From an uncultured Chitinophagaceae bacterium (GTDB lineage: Bacteria; Bacteroidota; Bacteroidia; Chitinophagales; Chitinophagaceae): a DNA stretch of 44,094 nt. The notes under the pieces are model-generated. The model was not told the DNA's origin, did no database searches, and worked only from the letters and a program-made list of their open reading frames with translations. The DNA lies in assembly GCA_903883945.1 (NCBI GenBank), contig CAISCV010000228.1:1-44094 (forward strand). Direction: 5' to 3'. The translations under genes were made by a program, and so were the position numbers. Positions within the stretch are counted from its first letter, which is position 1, and the number at the start of each line of letters is the position of its first letter. Positions 26,792-35,517 of this stretch are shown one piece after another.

Positions 26792-28801
26792 ATGAGAAAA
26801 ACGTTACTAATACTTGCTTCACTCGTTGCGTACCTTAATGTTGGGGCGCAATGGAATAATGGTACGTCCACTAATAATCTGGTTTGTGGTACCTCTCCAG
26901 CTACCAGCAAGTACGGCAATGTTTCTACTACAGATGGGGCAGGAGGTATGATCGTAGCTTGGATAGATTCTAGAGACTCTTCCAATAAAAGTATCTATGT
27001 ACAAAAGTTATCAGCTGAGGGTACCTTAACTTTTCCCCAAGAGTTATTGGTTAGTAATGCTACAGGTACCGTTTCTTCGGTTAAAACCAATCTGTCCATT
27101 ATTTCAGATAGTGTTGGTGGCGCAATATTGGTTTGGCAAGATGCTAGAAACACTACAGCTACAAATACCAATGCTGATATATATGGTCAGCATATAGATG
27201 CAGATGGTAATTCTTTATGGGCAAAGGATGGGGTTAGGTTAACGTTAGCAGATAATAGCAAATCCAATAAAGGAGCAGCATTGCCTGTTTTAGTAAATAA
27301 AAACGAGTTCGTCCTTGTTTACAACGATAATATAAATGGAACCTTCGACTACTTCGCCCAAAAGGTTTCTGTTAAGGATGGTTCTTTATTATGGGCATCA
27401 AATGCAAGCTTGCATGGTAGCAAACCATTCGTTCAAACCCAGGCCACAGCACTATCAGATGGAAAAGGGGGCTTATTTGTCGTATGGCAGGATCCAAGAC
27501 TAGCAAATACGAATAATGATATCTATGGACAATACATTGATAATTCAGGTAAAATATTGTGGGACACAGCAGGCTTGCCTATTTGTAATGCCTCAAATCA
27601 GCAACTCACCCCACAATTAATTGCCGACGGAAATGGAGGAATCATAGTCGTTTGGAGCGATCAACGTGCAAAGGTTGCCGATGGTAATATCTATGCACAA
27701 CGCATTAATGCAGCAGGTGCCATACAATGGGCAAAAGATGGGGTAGTCATTTGCGACTATACAGGTAACCAAGCAGTGCCTAACATCATTAAAGGGGGTA
27801 ACGGTTATATCATTGCTTGGAGCGATGCCCGGAAAGCAAGCAATGACAGAAATATTTTTGCTCAAAGCATTGATGCAAACGGAACAACCCAATGGACTGC
27901 TCCTGCTGCAGGTGGAATGCCTGTGTGCCAGGCTACAGGCGCACAACCCATCAATTATACCAATGCACAAAATATAAAAATACTGCCAGATGGAAGCAAT
28001 GGCGCATTCTTCATTTGGGATGATGGGAGAAATACAATTGCCAATATTGATATTTATGGTCAGCGACTAACCAGTACAGGCGCAGTTTCTCCAGGATGGT
28101 TGGCAGATGGTAATATAATTTGCAATGCAACTAAAAACCAGCAATCTCCAGGTGTAGTGTTGGATAATGCAAATAATGTGATTGTTTCTTGGAACGACGA
28201 AAGGGATAGTACGTTCAATATATATGCTAGTAAACTCGCTTTAGATGGTTCATTGGTATTACCATTACATTTTGTTTCTGCGAATGCGCTTTTAGTTAAT
28301 AATGCAATTCATATTAGTTGGCGAACAACCAATCAATCTGTTTCTACAGTATATTCTATCGAACACAGTACGAATGGTATCAACTTCTCAGAAATAGGTT
28401 TGTTGAAAGAGCAAGGAAGCAACACCTGTTCATTTGTTCACAATACGCCATCTCAAGGAAACAACTACTACAGAATTCATGCAACTGATAAACAAGGAAC
28501 CAGCCTGTATTCAGGTGTCTTAAACGTGATGTTTAGTCTAAATAATAAACCTAGTATAACTGCGTATCCCAACCCCGTTTTTAATTCCTTATTCGTTACA
28601 ATCAATCAGCTACCTAAGGGAAATTATTCCCTTAGGCTCATCAGTTCAGTTGGGAAAACTGTTAAACAATTAAATATTAGTTTAGATCAAACTACTACAA
28701 CTCAAATAGAGACAGCTAGTTTACCCAAAGGTGGTTATATGCTTCAGGTGACAAATGCAAAGGGGGCAATGGTATCTAATCAATTAATTATTAAACAATA
28801 A
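26792..28801 (+). CDS. T9SS cargo protein with eight W-x-D-x-R repeats (predicted beta-propeller)
   Basis: A secreted 669-aa protein. Signal peptide 1 to about 19 (VGAQ). Eight units of about 58 residues follow, each with a hydrophobic strand, a W-x-D-x-R motif and an IYxQxID strand: W57, W115, a degenerate Y177, W232, W288, W343, W409 and W467. This suggests an eight-bladed propeller. An FN3-like domain (about 492-585) precedes the T9SS type A sorting domain (about 588-669: AYPNPVFNS, then LPKGGYMLQV), which directs export across the outer membrane and surface attachment. The binding partner is unknown. It is the first of three cargo genes in a row. Confidence 0.85.
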   Translation: MRKTLLILASLVAYLNVGAQWNNGTSTNNLVCGTSPATSKYGNVSTTDGAGGMIVAWIDSRDSSNKSIYVQKLSAEGTLTFPQELLVSNATGTVSSVKTNLSIISDSVGGAILVWQDARNTTATNTNADIYGQHIDADGNSLWAKDGVRLTLADNSKSNKGAALPVLVNKNEFVLVYNDNINGTFDYFAQKVSVKDGSLLWASNASLHGSKPFVQTQATALSDGKGGLFVVWQDPRLANTNNDIYGQYIDNSGKILWDTAGLPICNASNQQLTPQLIADGNGGIIVVWSDQRAKVADGNIYAQRINAAGAIQWAKDGVVICDYTGNQAVPNIIKGGNGYIIAWSDARKASNDRNIFAQSIDANGTTQWTAPAAGGMPVCQATGAQPINYTNAQNIKILPDGSNGAFFIWDDGRNTIANIDIYGQRLTSTGAVSPGWLADGNIICNATKNQQSPGVVLDNANNVIVSWNDERDSTFNIYASKLALDGSLVLPLHFVSANALLVNNAIHISWRTTNQSVSTVYSIEHSTNGINFSEIGLLKEQGSNTCSFVHNTPSQGNNYYRIHATDKQGTSLYSGVLNVMFSLNNKPSITAYPNPVFNSLFVTINQLPKGNYSLRLISSVGKTVKQLNISLDQTTTTQIETASLPKGGYMLQVTNAKGAMVSNQLIIKQ

Positions 28802-28834
28802 GTACATATTCTTTCATCATTTAAAACAAACAAC

Positions 28835-30463
28835 ATGGGATTATTTACTACTTTACAACGACAGAAACGAACGCTTGCTAGTTATGCAACTTGTTTGCTT
28901 TTGTTTTTACTTTCTTCTGCTAACGCTGTCGCTCAGCAGTCATTCAATAAGGGCAACCTAGTTGTTCTGAGGGTGGGAGACGGAGTAGCGCCTTTAACCA
29001 ATTCAGCTGCCTCCGTTTATTTGGATGAATATACCACAGCAGGTAAGTTGGTACAATCAGTTCCCTTGCCTAGTAGTGGGGCTGGTCACAAACTAGTGCT
29101 TACAGGCAACTCCACCTCCGAAGGGCAAATAGCAAGTTCTCAGGATGGGGTTTACGTGGTGGTTGCCGGTTATGATACCATTGCTGGTGTTACAGGTTCT
29201 TCATCCAGTACGACCATACACCGCATTGTAGCACTTACTGCGAGTGATGCCAAGCCGGATCTCTCTACAAGCTTATCCAATGTGTTGAGTGCCTCTTCTG
29301 TAAGAACAGTGGCAACAGATGATGGCTCAAACTTTTGGTTGGGTGGTTCCAACAAAGGAACCTATTATGCTAAAAAAGGAGCAGACACAGGTACATTAAT
29401 TCAGAATGTAATAACCAATATTAAAAGTATGAAAGTAATCGGTGGCGATTTATATCTGTCCACTGCACAAGGAAGTAATTTTAGAATTGGGCAAATTGGC
29501 AATGGGCTACCAACGACCGCTGCGCAAACCTTTAATGGTTTTCAGGGATTGCCAACCTCAGGCAGTCCCAATAGTTTCTTTTTTGCAGACCTAAGTCCAA
29601 CAATTGCTGGCTTCGATGTACTCTATTATGCTGATAACTTGGCTGGTCAGGGTATCTTCAAATATTCTAAGATCAATGATAGTACTTGGGTTAGCAATGG
29701 ATTAGCTCCTTATACAGGAAGTGGTCTAACAGGTTTGGCAGGGATAGTAACCGATACAGGAGTTGTTTTGTACTCAACCAATTACACCACAACTGCATCG
29801 GGCTTAAATATTACGGTAGATAAAAGTGGTTACAACCAAGCCATCACAGGAAGTGTAACACAGTTACTTTCTGCACCTGCAAATACGGGTTTCAAGTCTG
29901 TTGCTTTGGCACCAAATGGTTCTGCCCTACCTATTTCTTTACTTTCTTTCAATGGAAAACTAGAGGCGACTGGTTGGGCTAATATGTGGTGGTCGGTAAG
30001 CGACAATGCCGATGCAGCATACTATACCATAGAAACAAGTACAGATGGTATCCATTTTAAAGCAGCAACGTCCATTACCCCATCTAAAAACAGGGATAGT
30101 TATACGACTTCGATTTACGTAGGCAAAAATACCAATAGCTATTATCGGTTAAATATTATTAGTAAGGGGGGCAAAAACGTATATAGTAATGTTGTGTTAC
30201 TATCCAACAAAACAACCTCTACGTATACAGTGTATCCAAATCCTGCTAGAAACAGTATAACGGTTACACATGCTATGGCATTGACTGGCGCAACCATAGA
30301 TATCTATACACTTGATGGAAGAAAAGTATATAGTAGCCTGGTGTCAGAAGGACTTTCTAGCAACCGAATAGACATATCTAGTTTACAAGCAGGCACTTAT
30401 AGTATCCTCTATACAAATAATGGTCAACGGCAGGTAGCTACCTTCATCAAATCTATTCATTAA
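28835..30463 (+). CDS. T9SS cargo protein, N-terminal domain unknown
   Basis: 542 aa. The signal peptide (1 to about 34, ending AVAQQ) starts unusually late because of a 15-residue basic N-terminus. The body (about 38-355) begins GNLVVLRVGDG and is rich in Gly/Ser/Thr strands resembling a repeated beta-propeller fold, without a known catalytic motif. An FN3-like domain (about 365-455: WSVSDNADAAYYTIETSTDGIHF) leads into the T9SS sorting domain (about 463-542: VYPNPARNS, then LQAGTYSI). It lies 33 bp after the preceding cargo gene and is probably co-transcribed with it. It is likely to be a surface adhesin or binding protein; no enzymatic role can be supported. Confidence 0.82.
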   Translation: MGLFTTLQRQKRTLASYATCLLLFLLSSANAVAQQSFNKGNLVVLRVGDGVAPLTNSAASVYLDEYTTAGKLVQSVPLPSSGAGHKLVLTGNSTSEGQIASSQDGVYVVVAGYDTIAGVTGSSSSTTIHRIVALTASDAKPDLSTSLSNVLSASSVRTVATDDGSNFWLGGSNKGTYYAKKGADTGTLIQNVITNIKSMKVIGGDLYLSTAQGSNFRIGQIGNGLPTTAAQTFNGFQGLPTSGSPNSFFFADLSPTIAGFDVLYYADNLAGQGIFKYSKINDSTWVSNGLAPYTGSGLTGLAGIVTDTGVVLYSTNYTTTASGLNITVDKSGYNQAITGSVTQLLSAPANTGFKSVALAPNGSALPISLLSFNGKLEATGWANMWWSVSDNADAAYYTIETSTDGIHFKAATSITPSKNRDSYTTSIYVGKNTNSYYRLNIISKGGKNVYSNVVLLSNKTTSTYTVYPNPARNSITVTHAMALTGATIDIYTLDGRKVYSSLVSEGLSSNRIDISSLQAGTYSILYTNNGQRQVATFIKSIH

Positions 30464-30509
30464 CCCCTTTTATTCATACACGCTTCATTCACAATTAAAC
30501 AATTCAATT

Positions 30510-33500
30510 ATGCAACAAAAAAAACAGTTACTCTTAAGGATACTACTATCCTTTTCAGTTATTATGGCTTTAAGCTTTCAGGTGCTCAAGGCACAAACCC
30601 CCGGCTTAGTGGCAGACATTGCTTCTGGTACCCCAAGTAGCTCTCCTGGTTTGTTTACCACCTTTAATAACAAATTATACTTTGTAGCTACACAAGGGAC
30701 TGGCGTTAATGGAGGGACTCGTTGGTTTAGTACCAATGGCACTAATGCTGGAACTTATGGAATATCGACCCCTACAACGAGTGGTAATTTTGCACCAGGG
30801 AATAATCTTGCTAGTAGTATCGCAGCATATACTGATAATTCAAATAATACTGCATTGTATTTTATTGGGGCAACAAATGGTATCGCTAATAGTCAGTTTT
30901 ACAAAATGGGTACCAATGAAGTTGTTACATTAGTTAAAACTATAAATACTTCTGGGAATTCTTGCCAAGCCACAACTCCAACAGTTTTTAACAACAAACT
31001 ATATTTCGCTGCAACAGATGGAACTGCAAGTGGAAATTGGGGGAAAGAATTGTGGGTGACTGATGGGACTACAAGTGGAACTTCTAGGGTGTATGATATA
31101 AATCAGGTAGTATCCGGAAGTGCCACTGCAAGTTCAAACCCATCTAATTTAACTGTTTTGGGCAATTATCTATACTTTTCAGCTACTGATGGGGTTAATG
31201 GTATACAGTTATGGCAATTAGGTACCAGTGGTAATCCATCTTTAGTTCAAAAAATTAATGGCACGTCAGGACTTACAAACCCAGGAAATTTTACAATATT
31301 CAATAGCAAACTTTATTTTACAGCTTCTTCTGATGGTGGAACAACATCTAAGGTTTGGGTATATGACCCAACTGTAGCTGCTTCATCTACCAATCCTTCA
31401 CAGTTAAACACGACCACTTCTTCAGCATCAGGGCTTGTTGTTGTTGGCTCTAATTTGTATTTCGTAGGTACGGTTTCTGGAATCGTCAACCTTTGGAAAT
31501 CTGACGGTACGGCTGCCAATACTGCTGCTACAAGTATAACCACTCCAACGAGTCTTGTTAATTCAAATGGTACACTTTTTTATGCTAACTCTACCGACTT
31601 TCAGGTATATACCTATAACGGAACTTCTGCTACAAAATTAACCACTACACTTACCGCTGCCCCAACACTAACAACTACTAGTAACAACCTAGTTTATTTT
31701 AGTGGTACAGATGTTACTTACACTGGACAACCATGGGTAAGTGATGGGACTAGTGCAGGTACTTACAGAATAGGTGTCATTAATCCTTCAAGTACCGCTA
31801 GCGCTACTGCTTTTTACTATTTCAATGGATTCGTTTATTTCAGAGCCACAAACGGTAGTACTGTAACGGGCTCCGAATTATACAAATTCGGTTACAATAC
31901 TTGGACAGGTACGACTAGCAATAATTTCTCTTTAGCCTCCAACTGGAGCGCAGGTTTTGTGCCTGATTATACCACCGATGTAAAGATCCCTTTGGTTTCT
32001 ACAATGCCTTCTCTTACTGGTACAAATACTATTAGAGGTTTGAATGTACCTAGTGGGGTTACACTCACCAATACAGGCACACTGCAAGTAGGTGGAGATT
32101 TAGTAAACAATGGGTCTATCGCTGGTTCGGGTACGTTACAAATGAATGGTAGTGCAGCTCAGGCTATAAATGGATTAACTACTACTGCCCAATCTATTTC
32201 TGGCACAGGTACAATTACCAATCTTACCCTTCCTACCTACAATAGTGTTAGTGGTGGTAGTACAGCTTATACCAATGGCGCCACCATCACAAGCGGTATG
32301 CAAAGCCTTACAGGAACATTATCGGTTCAAGCAGGTATGCTTACAACAGGTGGCTTCCTTACCCTGAAATCTACGTCTATTGCCAATAGTGCAGTCGTAG
32401 ATGTAGTAGGGAGTGGAAGTACAACAGGTATCTCGGGTAATGTAACCGTAGAACGGTATATTCCGAAAGGCTTCCGTGGATACCGCGATATGGCGCCTCA
32501 AGTTTACAACGCTAGCTACACGACTGGTAACATTTACGCTAACTGGCAAAGTGCGGGTGCTATGACAAGTGGTTCGGGCATCTTCATTACTGGCCCAGGT
32601 GCAAAACAAGCGAATACAGGTAACTTTTATGGGGCAGCTTATCCCAATACAGTTGCACAGCCTTCCCCTAACAATACCAATGGTTTAGATTACAGCATCG
32701 GTGGTCTTGCCTCTATATTTTCATACAACAATACGACGGGTACCTTCAATTGGAATTATGGTGGAACCGGAACAACCAATACCTACACTGCCGGAGCTGT
32801 GGCGTATGGTATTACCGATACAAAGGCAACCAATTTAGATGCCTTTACTGGTTACAGGGTAGTGGTTCGTGGCGACAGAAATTTCAACTTAGGTACTACG
32901 CCGATCGTATCTACCGTGCCTAATTCTTTAAACATGTACAACGCTACCACTATTAAAGCTACAGGCAGTCTCGTATATGGTACGATTACTTACAGTAAAA
33001 CAGGGGTTACGGGTAATGGTAATGGAGCTACTCCAATCTTTACTTCTGCTAATTACTTCAACACGAGCCTTACCAAATTCAGTATGGTAGCCAACCCTTA
33101 TGTATGTCCGGTAGATTGGGTGAAGATTTATGATGAAAATGGTTCTACTACTTCGGGCATCAACGCTAGTTACTGGTTCTTAGATCCTACCACTAGTTCC
33201 AATGGAACCTATCGTGCCTATAATGCCCTTTCAGGTTCTAGTGGAGTTTATTCTTATAGTGGCATTACTGCCCCAATTGGTTACCGGTACATTCAGGCAG
33301 GTCAGGCAGTATTTGTGCAGGCAACTAGCTCAGATCCCAAAGTAGTATTTACAGAGGCCGCTAAAGTAGCGTCTACGCCAAAGACCTCAGTATTTGGCAC
33401 AACTACTTTGAGCAAATTATATATAAGCTTATTGAAACAAGCAACAGCAACTACCTATGATAGGATAGATGGTGCAGCTGAAGCATTCAGAACAGATTTT

Positions 33501-34400
33501 GGTAACACAACTTATGGTCCGCAAGACGCCTTAAAGTTTAATGGTACCAACGATAATCTATCTATCACCAACAAAGGAAAGGAACTCAGCATTGATGGTC
33601 GATTACCTGCTACATCTAGCGATGTAATTGCTTTAGCAATCAGCAAACCAAGTGGTAACAAATACCAATTAGAAGTTGATGCTGCTGCTTATGTTAATAA
33701 TGGTTTTAAGCCGTCAATATTTGATGCGTACAACAAAACTACAACGGCACTAAGTACGGGTATTACTACCATAGATTTCACAGTAGATACAGCAGTAGTA
33801 GCTAGCTTTAGCAACCGATTCTCTATATTGTTCGCTCCTAGTGCTTTGCCTGTAAATAGTATATTGGCAAGTGCAAGCCTCAACAACAAGGTGGCAACCA
33901 TTACTTGGAAAACAGTAGGTGAGCAGCATGTTGCTCGGTTTGAAGTAGAGAAATCTACCGATGCGAAAACATTTGCTACTATTCGTCAGTCTATTGCAAA
34001 AAATACAACAACTGCTGTATACAGCACAACTGATAATAATGTAACTGCAACAAGCTACTACCGTATCAAGGCTGTTAGTACAACGGGTGCAACAAGCTAT
34101 AGTAATGTTGCGAAACTCACTACTAACAATTCTCCACTCACTACTATCTATCCAAACCCACTTAAAGGCAAAACTTTAAACGTGTCGATGGATAATCTAG
34201 TTGCGGGTAAATACACCGTTAGTATTATCAATGTATTGGGTGTAAAAGTAAGTGAGCAGACTATCAACCACTTTGGTGGAAGTGCAACCCACGCTATTAC
34301 AATCAGCAATACATTGGCGGCAGGTACTTATAGTGTTACCATCAGCGAAGTAGGCAGCAAGCAATTGGTTCACCAATCAACTTTATCAGTACAACCCTAA
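30510..34400 (+). CDS. Large T9SS cargo protein with ELWxxDGT-like repeats
   Basis: 1296 aa, signal peptide 1 to about 28 (VLKAQ). Residues about 35-460 hold repeats of the ELWxxDGT type (TRWFSTNGTNAGTYG, KELWVTDGTTSGTSR, NLWKSDGTAAN, PWVSDGTSAGTYR), which form propellers in other Bacteroidota proteins. A NTWTGTTSNNFSLASNWSAG segment (about 465-490) opens a long Thr/Ser/Gly-rich beta region resembling surface filaments or adhesins. An FN3-like domain (about 1130-1205) and the T9SS sorting domain (about 1210-1296: IYPNPLKGK, then LAAGTYSVTI) close the protein. It is very low in Cys and Lys in the middle. Likely a surface-attached structural or adhesive protein. Confidence 0.85.
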   Translation: MQQKKQLLLRILLSFSVIMALSFQVLKAQTPGLVADIASGTPSSSPGLFTTFNNKLYFVATQGTGVNGGTRWFSTNGTNAGTYGISTPTTSGNFAPGNNLASSIAAYTDNSNNTALYFIGATNGIANSQFYKMGTNEVVTLVKTINTSGNSCQATTPTVFNNKLYFAATDGTASGNWGKELWVTDGTTSGTSRVYDINQVVSGSATASSNPSNLTVLGNYLYFSATDGVNGIQLWQLGTSGNPSLVQKINGTSGLTNPGNFTIFNSKLYFTASSDGGTTSKVWVYDPTVAASSTNPSQLNTTTSSASGLVVVGSNLYFVGTVSGIVNLWKSDGTAANTAATSITTPTSLVNSNGTLFYANSTDFQVYTYNGTSATKLTTTLTAAPTLTTTSNNLVYFSGTDVTYTGQPWVSDGTSAGTYRIGVINPSSTASATAFYYFNGFVYFRATNGSTVTGSELYKFGYNTWTGTTSNNFSLASNWSAGFVPDYTTDVKIPLVSTMPSLTGTNTIRGLNVPSGVTLTNTGTLQVGGDLVNNGSIAGSGTLQMNGSAAQAINGLTTTAQSISGTGTITNLTLPTYNSVSGGSTAYTNGATITSGMQSLTGTLSVQAGMLTTGGFLTLKSTSIANSAVVDVVGSGSTTGISGNVTVERYIPKGFRGYRDMAPQVYNASYTTGNIYANWQSAGAMTSGSGIFITGPGAKQANTGNFYGAAYPNTVAQPSPNNTNGLDYSIGGLASIFSYNNTTGTFNWNYGGTGTTNTYTAGAVAYGITDTKATNLDAFTGYRVVVRGDRNFNLGTTPIVSTVPNSLNMYNATTIKATGSLVYGTITYSKTGVTGNGNGATPIFTSANYFNTSLTKFSMVANPYVCPVDWVKIYDENGSTTSGINASYWFLDPTTSSNGTYRAYNALSGSSGVYSYSGITAPIGYRYIQAGQAVFVQATSSDPKVVFTEAAKVASTPKTSVFGTTTLSKLYISLLKQATATTYDRIDGAAEAFRTDFGNTTYGPQDALKFNGTNDNLSITNKGKELSIDGRLPATSSDVIALAISKPSGNKYQLEVDAAAYVNNGFKPSIFDAYNKTTTALSTGITTIDFTVDTAVVASFSNRFSILFAPSALPVNSILASASLNNKVATITWKTVGEQHVARFEVEKSTDAKTFATIRQSIAKNTTTAVYSTTDNNVTATSYYRIKAVSTTGATSYSNVAKLTTNNSPLTTIYPNPLKGKTLNVSMDNLVAGKYTVSIINVLGVKVSEQTINHFGGSATHAITISNTLAAGTYSVTISEVGSKQLVHQSTLSVQP

Positions 34401-34409
34401 ACAACAGTT

Positions 34410-34468
34410 ATTAGTGGTTAGTGATTAGTTGTCAGAAATGGCACTAATCATTAACACTGATTACTAAT
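34410..34468. repeat. Intergenic palindrome with TTAGTGATTAGT word
   Basis: ATTAGTGGTTAGTGATTAGT at 34410-34429 is an imperfect reverse complement of 34443-34468 (ACTAATCATTAACACTGATTACTAAT). It begins about 10 bp after the stop of the large cargo gene. There is no T-run. Confidence 0.65.
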
Positions 34469-34495
34469 CTAAAAAACTTATTTAATTATTAAATT

Positions 34496-34753
34496 ATGAA
34501 GCAAATTATTAAAGGAATCAGGTTGATAGGATTGTCAATGTTGATTGGAATATTATTCAGTGCCGTTGACGTTAATGCCCAATCCCCAGCCGACGATCCA
34601 GGTATTGGAGGTCCAGGTAGCCCTACAATTGGGGTTGGCGGCGATAGTGGCCCTGTGGTTCCGTTTGACAATAGTTTAAACCTTCTTTTTATTGCCACAA
34701 CTTTAGGGGGTTTCTACATGGCAAATAAGAAAGGGATTATCGCTTTGAGATAA
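34496..34753 (+). CDS. Small exported protein with PID-CTERM-like C-terminal sorting signal
   Basis: 85 aa with a signal peptide (1-28, cleaved near VNA-Q), a short Asp/Gly/Pro-rich mature segment (30-55), the motif P56-F57-D58, a hydrophobic helix (about 61-76) and a basic tail (NKKGIIALR). This tripartite tail (P-x-D, helix, Lys-Lys) resembles the PID-CTERM signals of Bacteroidota, thought to be recognised by exosortase-like enzymes; here the middle residue is Phe instead of Ile. No exosortase gene is recognisable in the window. The only mature part left after processing would be about 28 residues, so this may be a peptide-like surface product. The gene is very closely followed by another membrane ORF. 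Confidence 0.65.
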   Translation: MKQIIKGIRLIGLSMLIGILFSAVDVNAQSPADDPGIGGPGSPTIGVGGDSGPVVPFDNSLNLLFIATTLGGFYMANKKGIIALR

Positions 34754-34761
34754 TATTGGTT

Positions 34762-34905
34762 ATGTTACTTTATGCCCTTGCCCGATCAGCAGGTGGTGTA
34801 TACTTACAACTGTTGGGGATACTTCTCGTATTCCTGGCAGTTGTTTTTGTTTATAACCAGATGTTCCCACACCTCTACGATGATGTTTCCAAACCTCTAC
34901 GATGA
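34762..34905 (+). CDS. Possible 47-aa single-helix membrane protein
   Basis: An ATG 8 bp after the preceding stop opens a frame of 47 codons. Residues about 12-31 form a strong hydrophobic helix (VYLQLLGILLVFLAVVFVY), followed by NQMFPHLYDDVSKPLR. The end of the frame (HLYDDV) is encoded by the first units of the downstream 22-bp repeat array, and the stop lies in the second unit. It may be a real coupled microprotein, or the front of a longer gene cut short by expansion of the array. Coding potential is judged only from hydrophobicity and spacing. Confidence 0.4.
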   Translation: MLLYALARSAGGVYLQLLGILLVFLAVVFVYNQMFPHLYDDVSKPLR

Positions 34906-35125
34906 TGTTTCCAAACCTCTACGATGATGTTCCCACACCTCTACGATGATGTTCCCATACCTCTACGATGATGTTTCCGCACAACAACGATGATGCCCCA
35001 ACACCTCTACTATGATGTTCCAACACATCAACGATGATGTTCCAACACATCAACGATGATGTTCCAGCACATCAACGATGATGTTCCAACACATCAACGA
35101 TGATGTTCCAACACATCAAGAAAGT
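34865..35125. repeat. 22-bp tandem repeat array, about 12 units
   Basis: Units of the form CCTCTACGATGATGTTCCCACA start at 34872, 34894, 34916, 34938, 34960, 34982, 35004, 35026, 35048, 35070, 35092 and 35114, with no spacing error. Early units have CCTCTACGATGATG and later ones CATCAACGATGATG, so two subtypes are arranged in blocks. The later unit contains a small dyad (CATCA-ACGA-TGATG). There are no unique spacers, so this is not CRISPR. At two helical turns per unit, all units face the same side. Because 22 is not divisible by 3, every frame meets TGA, so it is not protein-coding beyond the first unit. Confidence 0.95.
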
Positions 35126-35276
35126 AGCGTTTTTGTAATCCTGAAACAAAGTTATCGTTGCACTTCTGTGTATAGTGTGCTACTAAAACCAATTTTTATT
35201 AGGGGAATGCATTTACCTCCTTTCTAATTTTTCATCCGTCCCGCCAGAAAATAATAGTAACGACGTAATTCTGTAG

Positions 35277-35352
35277 AGACGGATGATAATCCGTCTAATT
35301 TGCGCAGCAAATCAATAATTTAATTTATCAAATTAAGGCTGATTATATAATC
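35277..35352. other. String of four consecutive perfect short hairpins
   Basis: Within 76 nt: AGACGGAT-GATA-ATCCGTCT (35277-35296), ATTTGC-GCA-GCAAAT (35298-35312), TTAATTT-ATC-AAATTAA (35320-35336) and the palindrome GATTATATAATC (35341-35352). An extra copy of CATCCGTC sits upstream near 35233. The string lies about 165 nt before the ribBA start. The rest of the 34906-35517 gap holds the 22-bp array and AT-rich sequence without a gene. It does not match the FMN riboswitch core that I know. Confidence 0.7.
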
Positions 35353-35517
35353 CTTCTCTAAAATGCAGCAGGTTCAAAAATTTCACGTCATTGTAAGGTC
35401 ATTTAGTAGCTAGTCGGAGCACGCTAGTGAACCCAAATCCTATAAATAGTGTATTACAAGTGTGAATTTTGGGATTATTAAAATATCCTCTCTTATTTTT
35501 ACATAAAATTAATTTGA

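Noticed and set aside
34865-35125. CRISPR array or coding repeat
   Set aside because: 22-bp head-to-tail units without spacers; all frames meet TGA within three units.
35200-35517. FMN riboswitch before ribBA
   Set aside because: The conserved FMN aptamer core (AGGGTGAAATTCCC-type) is not seen; only a string of short hairpins.
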